Positions 19,205 through 30,658 of a stretch of 64,000 nucleotides of DNA are shown here, one piece after another; the first letter of the stretch is position 1, and every line of letters starts with the position of its first letter. The notes beneath the pieces are model-generated. The model made no database searches. It had not been told where the DNA came from and worked only from the letters and a program-made list of their open reading frames with translations. This DNA comes from Papilionanthe hookeriana x Papilionanthe teres (taxonomy: Eukaryota; Streptophyta; Magnoliopsida; Asparagales; Orchidaceae), in NCBI GenBank assembly GCA_022702705.1, contig CM040429.1:113313943-113377942 (forward strand), in the 5' to 3' direction. Position numbers and translations under genes: made by a program.

Positions 19205-20550
19205 TTACTTAATGTCTTTTTTCAAGATTTGAACCAACGTTTTATTGAAAGCTTCAGCTAATCCATTGGCCTTAGGGTAATAGATTGTGGAATATCTCCA
19301 GTCAATCCCATGTCTCTGGATAAAGTGATTCATTTTTGTGATTTTGAAGGCCAATCCATTGTCCGATATGACTCTTCGAGGAATCCCAAATCTATAAATG
19401 ATATGTGTTTTAAAGAAATGGAGAACTTGTTCTGCCTTGACTTCTCGAAGGGGTATTGCTTCTGCCCATTTACAAAAATAGTCAGTAGCTGCTAGAATAA
19501 ATTTATGGCCCTTGGAAGACACTATGTCAGTACCCCAACATTCAAATGGCCATGATGCAAAGGTCGGATGTAGGACATTTGGAGGTTGATGTAAAACTCC
19601 TCCATGTATTTGATATTGATGACATTTCTTTGCAATGTCAAGACAATCGGTCATCATTATTGGCCAATAATAACCCATTCTTTTTATTTTCATTTTCATT
19701 TTGGGTCCAGATTGATGTGCACCACATAAACCTGAATGAACTTCTTTAACAAACTCTCGAGCTTCAATTTGGTTTAAACATCTTAACCACATTTGATCAA
19801 AAGATTGTTTATAAAGGACTTCATTTATTAGAGCATATGATAATGCTCTTTGTTTAATTTGGTTGGCAATAGAACTATTTTCAGGCAATTTTCTAGTTTG
19901 TAAATATTGGATGATTTGTTGTCGCCAATCATCCTTCTCGTCACTTATTGTCATTGTCATATTTTCACTGATTTTATGCAAATTATCCATATCAATTTGA
20001 GAAAGAACTTGTCGTCCTTTTATAGAAATCAGTATGTCATCTTCTTCGGGACATGCAAATTCCTTTGCAAGTTTTGCCAGAGCATCCGCTAGAGAGTTAT
20101 CTCGTCTCGGAATTAAGAAAACTGTTACATTGGGAATTTGTTGAAGTAATTTCAAAGTGTAACGAGAATACTGTTCAAGTCGTGGTTTCAGAATTTTGTA
20201 TTTTCCAGCAATTTGATTGATAATTAACTGGGAATCTCCGTAGATATCAATATTCTTAATTTCCGTTAATATTGTCAATTCTAGACCGGTTATGAGCGCT
20301 TCGTATTCGCCTTCATTATTCGTGCATGGTTCTGTCAAATGGTAGGAAAATGGCATCATCATTTTGTCTGGAGTAATGAAGATTAATCCTACTCCGGCTT
20401 TGCCTGGTATGATTGTCTGTTTGTCTTTGTCTTTCCACGTAGATGATGCTCCGTCGAAGTAGAGTTCCCACCGTTGCATGTTAGAATTTTTTACTTCTGA
20501 TATTTGTTCATCAGGTAGATCATCGTTAAGGGGTGATCCTGTTGGAATTG
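19205..20550 (-). pseudogene. Archaeal-type RNase H and integrase core of INNER pol
   Basis: Open from upstream of the MQRWELYFDG segment to 19205 (424 codons from that Met). The N-terminal 140 residues form the second RNase H typical of Tat, with acidic residues in YFDGASS, EGEYEAL, GDSQLI and NSLADALA. Integrase follows. Its zinc-binding region has both His but the second Cys of the CX2C pair is Tyr (KKCHQYQIHG), probably disabling. Catalytic Asp residues are in WGTDIV and SDNGLAF and the Glu is in GLAEAFNKTL. The frame joins that of the RT block at 27794 exactly once the solo LTR and its duplication are removed. It is separated from RT only by that insertion. Confidence 0.92.
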
Positions 20551-20555
20551 GGTGT
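20551..20555. repeat. Target-site duplication GGTGT of solo LTR 1, left copy
   Basis: GGTGT precedes TGTTGAACTC at 20556; the second GGTGT is at 27789-27793, directly after the CA terminus. Confidence 0.9.
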
Positions 20556-22540
20556 TGTTGAACTCATTTTTGATGAGGTCTTCTCTTCTTCTCTTTAGTA
20601 CTTAGGATCTAGCTTTAGGCTTTTCCTTTGACTATCTTAGAGGATTAGAATTGGGACCCACCAACTAGAATTTCAAACCACTTCTTAACTCCCTGCAAAC
20701 TCCACAAACTTGACTGTAGACCCCTAATCACCTAGAGGGTTGAAATCGAGTGTGGAAGTTTAAAGGATGAGTTCCTATGGGACTCTTTGGCCTTAGAGCG
20801 CCCTACAGGTGGCTGGTCCAGCTGAGGGGCCGACTTACACACACACTACACTTATACAATACACCTACACACTACACTTTCACACACCTCCTAAAAAAAA
20901 ACACACCCATACCCGACTTGACCTCCCGACTCATGTAGGTGATTCACATGGATGGTCCTTAACCCCTAAGCCCTTGGGCTAGAGGGTTAGGAACAACATA
21001 GTGAATGCCTCAAATGAGTCCCTTCATGGCTCATGTGGGCTTGATATGGCTTCATGGCTCAACCAAAATGATTTTTATTCCACTTACATTCACCTAATCT
21101 TCCATTTTCCAAATTTTTAATTTTTGACCCAGGGACCCTACACCCGCCAACCTACGCAAAGCCCGAATAAGCAGAATTTCTCAAAAATTTCCAAATCACC
21201 CAAAATTCTCCAAAATCATTCCCAAACATTTCCACATCACTCAAACTGATCATCCATAACCAAAAATACCAAAAATTCCAAAAATACTTCCCAATACCCT
21301 CCAAATATCCAAAATACCCCTCTTAGCCAAAAAATCCAAAAATTCAGAAAATTCCCATAAAATTCCAGAAAATCCCAAATATTCCCAATTTCATGTTGTT
21401 CAACTACACCATGGGCCAATTTTGTCAATTTACACCACTTTTATCAAAACCCCGAATTTGACCCATTTTAACCTAAAGTAAACCCAATGTCAAACCTAAC
21501 CTACCCAATTGACCCAAATTCTGGTCCAATTCAATTCTAAACTTCAATTCAACATCCCCAACACCAATCTAGACCAAATCCAAGCCCAATTTGATTGGCA
21601 TTGGGATCCAATTTCACTTTTGGCCTTAAAGCCCAATTTGGACCCATAACCCAAACCTAACCCAAATGAGCCCAAACCCCAAAATCAAAGCCCAACCAAA
21701 GTCGAAAACCTCTTTGAAACACTCCCATAAATGTTTCTCAACATTAATTTTACATCAATTTCAACCCTAGCCCAACATTGGCCCAAGTTAGCCCAATTTG
21801 ACCTACATAGGCTCACTTACCAAATAAACCCAAATTCAAACCAATTAAACTCCAAATCACACCAAATTGACTCAAAGCCCTTCATAGAACATCCACTAAA
21901 CCAATTATGACATTTATTTGACAAGGTCCTTCACAAAATCTTTACCCAAATGCCCATCCTAAAATCAAAAAGCCCATTTCCCTTAAACTTTCCTAAAAGC
22001 CCACTTCCTTCGAATTCAAAAGCCCGAATTCATCCAAAGCCCACATGGCACTTTCCCTCATCATCCATTTAATCAAAATTGTCCCTAAGTTCCAAAGTCA
22101 TCAATTAAACAATTCCAAATCAAGCCCCATACAAATTCCATCAAAATATCAAAATTTTCTTAAATCCCTTTTATGAAATTGACTCGAAGCTTTTCCCAAG
22201 CCAAATGGAGCCAAGGATGAGCCATTCACAAGCCATATGAAGCCATGAAAGTTTGGCATGTGACCATGCCATTAATGGAAAAAGGAGGAGGTCCTTTAAC
22301 CATCTCCTAAAAGTCATTAGCCTTAAGCATGTTTCCCCTTAACCAAGATTTAATCCAAATATTCTTGGATAAGGACATCACCACCTCTTGACCAGCTAGC
22401 CTAACTGATCTTCTCTGCCCAAGACCGACCATGGGGAGGTGAACCCAACCCAAACCAATGGGTTGACCAATTTCAAGACAAAGTGGCCTCTCCCCCATAC
22501 CATTTTAATCCAAACACTTTACACATGTCCAAGCCCGATT
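20556..22540 (+). other. U3 of solo LTR 1
   Basis: Begins with an imperfect terminal inverted repeat (CTCATTTTTGATGAG). The 20640-21130 part is mixed. From 21130 it is C- and A-rich with scattered ATTGACCCAAATT words, perhaps the counterpart of the GGTCAA arrays in the other LTRs but not tandem. No gene is seen; short frames here are incidental. Confidence 0.6.
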
Positions 22541-23208
22541 GACTTCACCATTGCCAAACCACGACCTCCACCGAGTCAAGATGGTGACCCATGCCGTGAC
22601 GGCCAGCGCTGGATCGCCGGAAAACACCATGCACGAGAGCTCACATGTGAGCCAACTTTGGAATTCTACCTTCGTCGAGCTGCCCCATGCCCAATGGCCA
22701 CCATGGCTATTTTTCCCATGACGCAGGCAGTGATCCCAACCCTCGGCCATCCACGGGAGGCTCTCCGGCAACCTCCGATTTAAACCCGACCCCCTCACGG
22801 CCATGGAGGGAGAGTTGCACAAACCTTGCTCGAAACTTCGCCAAAATTGTTCCGAGACCCTTCTCCACCCTTAGAGCGGTTGATCCCGGTGTCGATTTGC
22901 CCTAATCCCCGTCGATAAAACTCGATTTCCCAACTGAAATTCCACCCAAAACCGGGACACTTCTCCGCGGTGAGCCAATCCCCAAATTGATTGGTTCTAC
23001 ACCTTCACCGGACCGAGGGAAGGTGTCCCCAAATAAAGCCCCATCTCCGGAGCCACTCGAGTTGCTCCGGCCTCCAAGCTTTGTGATCGGCCGTGGTCGA
23101 AGTCCAACCGGACGATTCACCGGACCGGGAGACTTCATCCGGAGCTTGCTAGGATCCAATCGAAGGTGCAACAACTCTCGGATCGTAGCCACACTTCTCC
23201 GAGCGAAG
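22540..23208 (+). other. GC-richer segment around and after the TATA box (predicted leader exon 1)
   Basis: From about 22800 to 23208 this would be the first transcribed segment, ending at AAG|GTATGAGC (GT at 23209-23210). It is rich in CCGG and CTCCGG words. Overlapping frames of 60-143 codons on both strands have no recognisable domain and are not conserved in solo LTR 2, so I do not call a gene. Confidence 0.45.
22778..22784 (+). promoter_or_regulatory. TATA-like box of solo LTR 1
   Basis: ATTTAAA in CCGATTTAAACCCGACC. The better-preserved copy is CCTATTTAAACCCCTC at 57809-57816. Position matches the TATA boxes of the minus-strand LTRs. Confidence 0.5.
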
Positions 23209-23214
23209 GTATGA
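23203..23214 (+). promoter_or_regulatory. Predicted 5' splice site, solo LTR 1
   Basis: GCGAAG|GTATGA; conserved as GCAAAG|GTATGA at 58239. About 430 bp downstream of the TATA-like box. Confidence 0.5.
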
Positions 23215-23389
23215 GCTAATTCTTCATCCCGAGCTTCGGAGATTCTCCATTTCAAATGCTTTAATTTCGATGCATGATAACCGTATAGAAGTGTTCGTCT
23301 CTTCGAGACGAATCCATAGAAACATAAGAACATGAAAATCCATTGAGTATCGAGTGAGATATTAGGGATTTAGTGTGGACGGCTCTCGG

Positions 23390-23590
23390 GTGAGGACATT
23401 TGAGGATGATGAACGGATGCCGTCCATTTAGTACACGCGCGGACGGACGGCCAATATCGTGTCGGATCAGAAGACGGAGCGATACAGCGGGCCCCGGGAG
23501 CGCTGACTCGGATGGCGGTGTCGAATGGGATCGCGACGCGTGTGCGTTCGGAGATGCCGAGGATGACGCGGCGCCGCGTGGATAAATAGA
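23390..23590 (+). other. CpG-rich island of solo LTR 1
   Basis: Dense CG dinucleotides (ACACGCGCGGACGGACGG, CGACGCGTGTGCG, ACGCGGCGCCGCG) in otherwise AT-rich sequence, about 610-810 bp downstream of the TATA-like box. Counterpart at 58400-58620. Confidence 0.7.
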
Positions 23591-23599
23591 AAATTAGGG

Positions 23600-25370
23600 A
23601 TATTTTCTATTTATTTAATTCCCTAAACTTCAAAATTCAAAACTTTGTGTAGGAAAATCGAGAAAAATAAAATAAAAATACCCTCTTGCTCGAGTGAACG
23701 AGAGGAGAATAATGTGGAAAAGAAATCATTTAATTTCATCAAGTATTTTATTTTTTATAATTTATTTACTCTCTGCATACATTTAATTCTCCATGCATGT
23801 ATACAATTCACCATGGCATGAGACCATAGGGCTTTTGAAGCCTCTAAATTTGGGAACATTCCCCGAATTTTCCAAAGTCGAGGCCATCCCCATGAAGAGT
23901 TATTGATTTTTCAAATTCATGTCAACGTTTTGAGTATTTTAGTTCCAATAAATAGCATGTTGTGAAATAAATTCTAGAAAAATTTTGTGATGTTCCTTAT
24001 GACCAGAGAACCCTAGGAAAAATAGGTTTTGAGTTAGTTCATTTTAGACAACCCTAATTGGCTTAAACACTCAAAATAGGTCTCTAATTAATTAGAGCTA
24101 ACCATACATCAAATTGACTTCAAATCAATTCTCCATTGACCTTTAGGATCAGAAGAATCCACCATAAAAATTTGAGGTCAATTGGACTTGGTTAGCCCTA
24201 TTAATTGGGTTGATTAAGCCACTTAGTCATTTTAAACTTTAAAAATTCATAACATTCAAAATATCTTTCAAAAATTCACCAAATTGGTTTTGGAGCCTCT
24301 CTGATATCAGGGGAATTTAGGAAAATTAAAATTTCAATTTTCTAAAAAAGTTGATTTTTAATATTATTTTAATATTTTTAATAATTAAAAAATAATAAAA
24401 ATCACAAAAATAATAAAATTCACCAAAATGTCACATTTTGAATTTTAATCACTTAGGAACAAACCCCATATTTTTCTTAGGCCTATTTGGTGAGATATTA
24501 ATTTTTAAAGCTCTAGGGTAATTTTAAAATTAAAAAATGTATTTTCTAGCATTTTCACTAAAATAATTATAATAAATCATAGAAAAATCAGAAAATTGCA
24601 AAATTTGCTTCTCTGATTTCCTTGATATCAGAGAGATTTTTGAAAAACATAAAATTCATTTTTCAACATTTATTTTATTTTTAAATTAATTAACACTCCA
24701 GAACTTAAAATATTTATAATAAAAATAATACAATTCAAAAAATCACCAAAATTGGTCCAAGTGGTCCCCTGGTCATTAGGAATGTCCCCTAATTTTCTTA
24801 TGGACAGAAACCTTCCCTTGGTCATGTTATTAAATTTTCCTTAGAAATCTCTATTTTCTACCAAAAATAATTATATAAATAAATTAAATACAGAAAAATC
24901 ACATTTTCTCCTCTCATGTCTTTATTGACATATGAGTGAAGTCACATAAAAATTTCAAGTTCATTTGAGTTCAATTTAGTGAGTTATGAAATTATTAAGC
25001 TTAAAGGGTAAAGTGGTAATTAATTTTTTTTAATCCTTAATTAAAACTTTAGGTTTAATAAAAAAAATTAACAAGTAAAATATTTGATCCTAATCTAATT
25101 TGGATGATTGAAATTTAATAATTGAAGGGTAGAAACCCATTAAGCAATTTAAAATGATTAAACTTTAATTAAATAATTGATTAAATTTGGAAGAATAATA
25201 AAATTGGAATTATTAAAATAGGGATATTATTAGGAAGAGATTTATTCTTTAATTTAAAAAATCCCTAAATTAATCATTTCATTAATGTTTAATTCCTAAT
25301 TAAAATGATAATTCAAATTTAAAACATTAAAAGACTTAATCATTAAACTAAAATTAAATTATTGAACTCT
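23600..25370 (+). other. AT-rich LTR sequence, no gene seen
   Basis: Predicted to lie within the leader intron. It aligns throughout with 58630-60420 in solo LTR 2. No frame or RNA gene is recognised. Confidence 0.65.
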
Positions 25371-25379
25371 TTTAAAATT

Positions 25380-25680
25380 TTAATTAAAATTAAAATGAAT
25401 AAAATTAAATTAAAAAATTAAATTAAATCAAATCAAATCAAATTAAAAATTAAAATTAAAAATTAAATTAAATTAAAAATTAAATTAAATTAAATTAAAA
25501 TAAATTAAAAATTAAATTAAATTAAATAAATTAAATTAAATTAAATTAAATTAAATCAAATTAAATTAAATTAAAAAAAAATTAAATTAAATTAATTTAA
25601 TGTAACATCAAATCAAACTAAATTGAATTAAATTAAATTAAATTAAATTAAATTAAATTAAGTTAAATTAAATAACATCA
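25380..25680 (+). repeat. Imperfect (TTAAA)n pentanucleotide microsatellite
   Basis: About 300 bp of AAATT/TTAAA repeats with interruptions. The copy in solo LTR 2 (60436-60800) is longer and purer. Confidence 0.85.
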
Positions 25681-26182
25681 CCTAAGACATAAAGAAATAA
25701 GCCTAAAATAACTTGAACACTATTCCAAATTTAAACCCTTCAATTGAAATTAAGCTAAATCACAAACCATTTGAACACCAATTTACCCTCAAAAGCTTTA
25801 GTTATCATAACTCCTAAACAGAATATTAAATGAAATGTTACTTCACTTATAGGACATTCAAATATCCTAGTTCACTCGAGCAAGGTAACAAAACTTGAAA
25901 ACCTCGGACGATCGATTCATTTACATAATTAAATTCATTTGGACTTAAAACAATCCTAGAAACATTGAAAAGATGTTTAAGATTCTTCTTAAGCACTTCC
26001 TCAATATGATAGGATATTTATAAGAACGATTGAACTTAATTGTTCTTTGATGAAGAAAATCGTCTTCAAACCAAAAACACAAGGAACCTAGACGTCATAG
26101 AAATGACTAAGCTATAGGATTAAGAATTTGGTAGAAAACCATAACCCTTACCTTAGCTTTACTCTAGGAACTTGCTTAAATG

Positions 26183-26206
26183 TTCTAATCGTGTTTTAAG
26201 TGCAGC
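26183..26206 (+). promoter_or_regulatory. Predicted branch point and 3' splice site, solo LTR 1
   Basis: TTCTAATC (branch-like), then GTGTTTTAAGTGCAG|C with AG at 26204-26205. Conserved at 61353-61354 with the following CTTGGRATGACGGGAAG. Paired with 23209 it would give an intron of about 3.0 kb. Confidence 0.4.
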
Positions 26207-27380
26207 TTGGAATGACGGGAAGACCCTCCGGGTACGCTTTTATTTTATCGCAATTTACTTTCCTGCAATTTACTTTCTTGCAATTTATTTTATTGCGAAA
26301 TGCACTTTACTTTTCTTGCATGATAAAACAATCTGTTGCATGAAAACCCACACCTTTAGGATAGTTCCTAAAACTGAAACCAAAACTAAGTTAAAAGTCA
26401 TTGCAAGATAAAATTCACCGCCACAACATTTCAAAATATAAAGCGACTCAAAATTTAATCACAAACAAAACACAAAACTACAATTACAACCGAATTAAAA
26501 CGTCCTGTTGGATGATCGGGAATACCTCGGATGATGTAACCTACGTGTTGCTTAACGGGATTTCCACGGTCTAAATGAAAGTGTGGAACTCATTCGGTTG
26601 AGTTTAGCAAATTCATCCGGACTAAGTGAATCCGATAAAAATAATGATGCCGGAAGGATGGAACAGTGGGATCTTAACCAGGTGTTGTTATAATCAACTT
26701 TAAGATTTATTTTAATTAAAACACAAAAAACACTTGGAAATTAAGACTTCTCTAAACCAAAACACTTTTCTCATCCCCCGATTTATGATTTCTAAAACTA
26801 AACCTCTGCGACAACAAGGAGCTCGGAGCATGGTGGGCGGCACGGCCATCGTCGTCAGCAGAAACTTGAATCTACTTCAGAAAACTTTCCTAGAATTAAA
26901 CAACAAAGCCATAGGACTTCGAGGTAGTTTGCTTAGTGCAACATAAATCCTCAACTCTTCGTTAGGCATTTGCATTGCAAATTAAGCCCTAACCAGTCTT
27001 AGGATTCCGAGGTAGTCGTCCGATACGACATAAACCCTCATATCTTCCAGGCTATTTGTATGATTCTATCATATAAATATAAGCCCTAATTAATTAAAAT
27101 TGGCAAAATTAAAATATTAAATAAACATTAGGACTTTCCTAAATCCAAGCCTAACATTAGGATAGTCTGGGAAGTCACCGAAGTTCACTTCGGGTCTGTG
27201 ACATCCCCTACTTCTCTTCCTTTGGACTCCTAAAATAAAATGTTCCAAATTTGATCCATTCCCTATTGAAATTCCAAAATTCAATCCTTTGAAAACTTAA
27301 AATTTGAAATTCTTGAGAGCAGAATTATTGATTATTATCGAGAGTATTCTTAGGTGATTCCCGTCACTTAAGATGTAATT
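26206..27380 (+). other. U5 body of solo LTR 1, no gene seen
   Basis: Includes short tandem repeats of GCAATTTACTTTC (26250-26300) and otherwise single-copy sequence conserved in solo LTR 2 (61355-62520). Confidence 0.6.
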
Positions 27381-27382
27381 AA

Positions 27383-27404
27383 CTATAGGGGCTTGCCCTT
27401 ATAG
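27383..27404 (+). other. CTATAG hairpin, solo LTR 1
   Basis: Arms CTATAGGGG and CCCTTATAG around the loop CTTG. Homologue of the hairpin at 11609-11630 with G-C pairs replacing A-T pairs in the upper stem. Solo LTR 2 version at 62526-62547 keeps eight pairs, two of them G-U. Confidence 0.65.
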
Positions 27405-27433
27405 GGAATTTTAAAGAACCCAGGTAATATAAA

Positions 27434-27463
27434 CCCTGTTTAATGTTTTCATATTAAGCAGGG
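27434..27463 (+). other. U5 hairpin with covarying stem
   Basis: Arms CCCTGTTTAAT and ATTAAGCAGGG. In the fragment at 63817-63846 the stem is perfect (ATTAAACAGGG). In solo LTR 2 (62576-62606) TG/CA becomes CG/CG, a compensatory change. Confidence 0.6.
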
Positions 27464-27552
27464 GAATTTGTCGGCTTATAAAATTGGTTCGCAGACCAAA
27501 CGGATGTCACAAATCTCTTAGTTTATTTAATCGAGCCCCATCATCAAGCAGT

Positions 27553-27578
27553 GTGTCTATTCTTCGGGATAGATACAC
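27553..27578 (+). other. U5 hairpin with cUUCGg tetraloop
   Basis: GTGT, CTATTC, loop TTCG, GGATAG, bulge AT, ACAC. C(UUCG)G is a known extra-stable RNA tetraloop. Identical copies at 62695-62720 and 63936-63961. Confidence 0.65.
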
Positions 27579-27793
27579 GGTTTGTGGTGCGGTGCTCGTT
27601 TATATAAACTATTTGAGATGTAAGATCGGCTTGACTTCATATCTTAAAATTTTTTAAAATTATTTTCAAAATCAAAACACTACTTTTCAAATTATATATA
27701 TATGTAAATTAAATTAAAAATTCGCCGACAATTCCTGTTAGGTGACCCCTTTTCAAAAATACAACACATAACCTAAAATATGCCGACAGGTGT

Positions 27794-29037
27794 GCCGCTA
27801 AGAAAACTGCTAAGATTTGTCCTTTGATAGCACGTAACGGTGCAAATGTTATGTCAAATTGTAACAAGATCATTGCCTATCTTGCTAATCTCCCAGAAAG
27901 TGTCGGTCGTGTTATTAAATATTGTAACGGGTTAAATCTTAAAATAAGAGTTACCTTATGTGAAAGCATATAATGTCTTAGCTTTTGAACTGCGAAGATC
28001 AAGGCTAAACAATGCTTTTCAATTGTCGGATATTTTATTTCCGTTGGAACTAAACAACGACTCAAATAGTATAACGCATTCTCTTTTCCTTCATCATTTA
28101 CTTGTGCTAGTAAAGCTCCAAGTAAATTGTCCAATGACGCGGTGTAAAGGATTAAAGGTCTTCCTAATACAGGGGCTGCTAAGACAGGAGGTGTTGTCAG
28201 ATATTGTTTAATGTCTTCGAAGGCATGCTGGCATTTTTCATCCCACACAAATTTGGCATCCTTTCTAGTAAGGGCGATAAGGGGTTGACATCTATCCGAT
28301 AGATTGGAAATGAAACGTCGTATATATGCTAATTTTCCTTGAAAGGATCTCAATTGAGTTAGATTTTTAGGAGGAGGCATATTTAGGATAGCTTCAATTT
28401 TGAGCGGATCAATTTCTATCCCACGATGTTGAACTACAAATCCTAAAAATTTCTCTAAAGTGACACCAAAGGCGCACTTTAAAGGGTTCATTTTAAGATT
28501 ATATCGTTGTAGTCGTTCAAAGACAATTCTCAAATCATATCTATGATCGTCTTTTTGTTTACTATTGACAACCAGGTCGTCGACATAACATTCGACTTGA
28601 TTATGTATTAGTTCATCAAAAATCCGTGTCATGGCTCTTTGATAGGTTGCACCAGTATTTTTTAGTCCAAATGGCATAACCTTATAACAATATATGCCCA
28701 TGGGTGTTCGGAAAGCTGTATTTACTTCATCCTCCGAAAACTTTGTTATTTGGTTATATCCTGATGATCCATCCATGAAAGAAAATATTGCATGTTTTGA
28801 TGCAATATCAACCATTAATTCAGGAATTGGTAAAGGAAGTTCATCTTTTGGACATGATTTGTTCAAGTCCATGTAGTCTATACAGACTCTTATTTGTCCA
28901 TTTTTCTTTTTAACTGGCACCACATTGGCTGACCATATCGGATAGTTTTCTTCTCGTATGAAGTCAGCCTTTATCAATTTTTTGACTTCCGCAATGACTT
29001 GTTGTTCTATTTCAACACGCATCCTTCTTGGAGCTTG
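27794..29037 (-). pseudogene. INNER pol: reverse transcriptase and RNase H
   Basis: One frame from 29022 to 27877 (381 codons from Met), then a TAG where the conserved RLARW motif expects Trp (TGG to TAG). The frame continues MILLQFDITFAPL to the solo LTR. RT shows VCIDYMDLNKSCPKD, MDGSSGYNQI, the LPFG-like box MPFGLKNTGATYQRAM and the active site YVDDLVV. The connection has FLGFVVQHRGIEIDP. The first RNase H includes EKHCLALIFAVQKLRHYM. A stop (GTT TAA CAA) at about 29037 separates it from the linker. Domain order and sequence are typical of Tat. Confidence 0.92.
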
Positions 29038-29990
29038 TTAAACTGGGTTTATGATTTGGTCTATTCCGAGTTTATGGACTGTGACTTCTGGAGATAAACC
29101 AGGCATTTCGTCATAAGTCCAAGCAAAACAGTCTTTATATTCCATCAACAATTGGGTTATGTCTTTTACTTCCTCATCATTAAGGAATGAACTAATAAAA
29201 GTCGGTTTTGGATTTTCATTAGTTCCTAAATTTATTTCTTTTAGTTCATCAATTGTCGATTTAATTTCTTCTTCCAATTCCGAGGGAGCATTTTTAATTG
29301 GAAGATCAGGCAATGATTCAGAATCACATTCTTCTGTGATAGTCAAACAAAATTTTGTATCATCTAATGGTCCCAAAGTTCTAAATCCAATACCTTCTTT
29401 AGAGTTAGAATTTCGTTTATTATCATTCCACATTTGTTCAATGAAATGCGGTTGTTTTAGAGACCATTGTTTGAGCATTAAACTATTTTGAATGAATTTT
29501 TGTGCCCAAGGAGAATACAACTCAAAAGGAATTTTCATTGATTGCAGAAGATTTTCATCTTCTATTTTTACATCATCTTTAGTACAAGAAGAAGTAGAGC
29601 CAAGTCTAAAATTAATTGGCTTTTTGTCATCATTATATACTTCTTTGACTATTAGATTCTCAATCTTAGCAGTGGAGATTGGAGTTAGAGTCATATAATG
29701 TATATAATGATTAATTTTATCATACATAGATTCAAATTGTTTCTCTTTATCTTCTTTATCTAGAGATATTCTGAATTGGGGTTCCTTCAAAACCATGGAT
29801 GTTGTTTCTTCTTCAGAATCCAAGTGTATTTTGAATTTCAGTGGTTTCTTCATTGTGACAATTGGATCTTCTCTCCCTCGTCCTCGTCCTCGGCCTCGAC
29901 CTCGAGTGCGAGTCTGACGGAAATTAATTCCTCTTGTCTTTATTGAAGAAAAATCCTTTTCATTTATTTTCTTTTCTTTGTTCTTTTCTT
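29038..29990 (-). pseudogene. INNER pol linker between protease and RT
   Basis: Open from about 29990 to 29038 in the RT frame. The first part is basic, with an Arg-Gly run (TRTRGRGRGRGRGRED, near 29880-29920). It is followed by an acidic, poorly conserved spacer with PSELEEEIKST and ends in the conserved CFAWTYDEMPGLSPEV motif that precedes RT in Ty3/gypsy elements. The one-base shift at 29990 from the protease frame looks like a frameshift. Ogre has a known intron between protease and RT, but none is needed to explain this copy. Confidence 0.8.
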
Positions 29991-30658
29991 CATTTATTTA
30001 TAGGAGCATGATATGCTGCATCTTCATGTATACCGATTTCATGGATTGAAAACGGTTGCAGATCTCCTATAATACGAAATTCTTGTCCTTTTCGTAAATA
30101 TTTGATACATTGATGTAATGAAGAGGGTGCCATTTTATATTCATGGTGCCATGGTCTGCCAAGTAAGGCATTAAAAGAGGTGTCTAAATCAATAATATGA
30201 AATTTTGCTGTTGTTGCCAAGTCGGCTATTTTTAAGAGCAATGTTATTCATCCAAGGGCCCATTCTCCTTGTTGATTGAACCCTCATAACATCATCGTAT
30301 CCCTTGATATTTGAGAGGCATCAATGTCTAAGTATGCAAGAGTTCTCAGGTTCATGATGTTGATTGAAGCACCTGGGTCAATAAGAACTCTCGAAAGTAT
30401 CGTGTCATTGATGTTTACTGTAATATATAGTGGACGATTGTGTTCAGTTGTTTCGAGCAACAAGTCATTGTCAGAGAAGCTAATCTTTGTTGATTCCTCT
30501 AACGAGTAAGCTTCGTTTTGGGTAGTACTAGCAAGTTGAGTTAAGCAAATTTCAGGGTCCAAAAGGGCCTTTATTAATGATTCTCTCATTTCTTTGGAAA
30601 GTATGAGAGCGTCATAGATGCTTAATTTTCTCAAATGGGCCAGTACATTATAATCCAC
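29990..30658 (-). pseudogene. INNER aspartic protease
   Basis: Active-site motif VLIDPGASINIM (about 30370-30410) in the usual Tat context, followed by a second block with FHIIDLDTSFNALLGRPW and HQCIKYLRKGQEF. The two halves are in one frame but are separated by two TGA codons at about 30284 and 30250. Each is a single C-to-T change from CGA in the conserved RGFNQQGEWALG segment. DPG in place of DSG/DTG is common in plant gypsy proteases. Confidence 0.85.

Larger units (their letters stand above)
20556..27788 (+). mobile_element. Solo LTR 1 of a related Tat-type family (7233 bp)
   Basis: Starts TGTTGAACTCATTTT and ends TGCCGACA, flanked by GGTGT duplications. No second LTR, primer site or coding domain is inside, and the start sequence is not repeated internally, so it is one LTR left after recombination between two. 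Its termini resemble INNER read in the same sense (TGTTGACCTCATTTT and CCGCCGACA). It shares TATA position, donor, CpG island, acceptor and the CTATAG hairpin. It interrupts INNER pol. A second, near-complete copy is at 55436-62938. Confidence 0.9.

Noticed and set aside
19310..20092. Plus-strand frames of 61-67 codons opposite integrase and RNase H
   Set aside because: Shadows of the minus-strand pol gene.
22505..23333. Several overlapping open frames on both strands in the GC-richer part of solo LTR 1, considered as a captured host gene
   Set aside because: No domain is recognisable, frames overlap on both strands and are not preserved in solo LTR 2 at 57570-58240; better explained by base composition.
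20556..27788. Complete non-autonomous LTR element rather than a solo LTR
   Set aside because: No direct terminal repeat inside, no primer-site-like sequence, and collinear features (TATA, hairpins, termini) match a single LTR of INNER type.
29853..29990. Ogre-type intron between protease and RT
   Set aside because: A one-base frameshift joins the two frames with uninterrupted coding on both sides, and no good donor/acceptor pair was seen.
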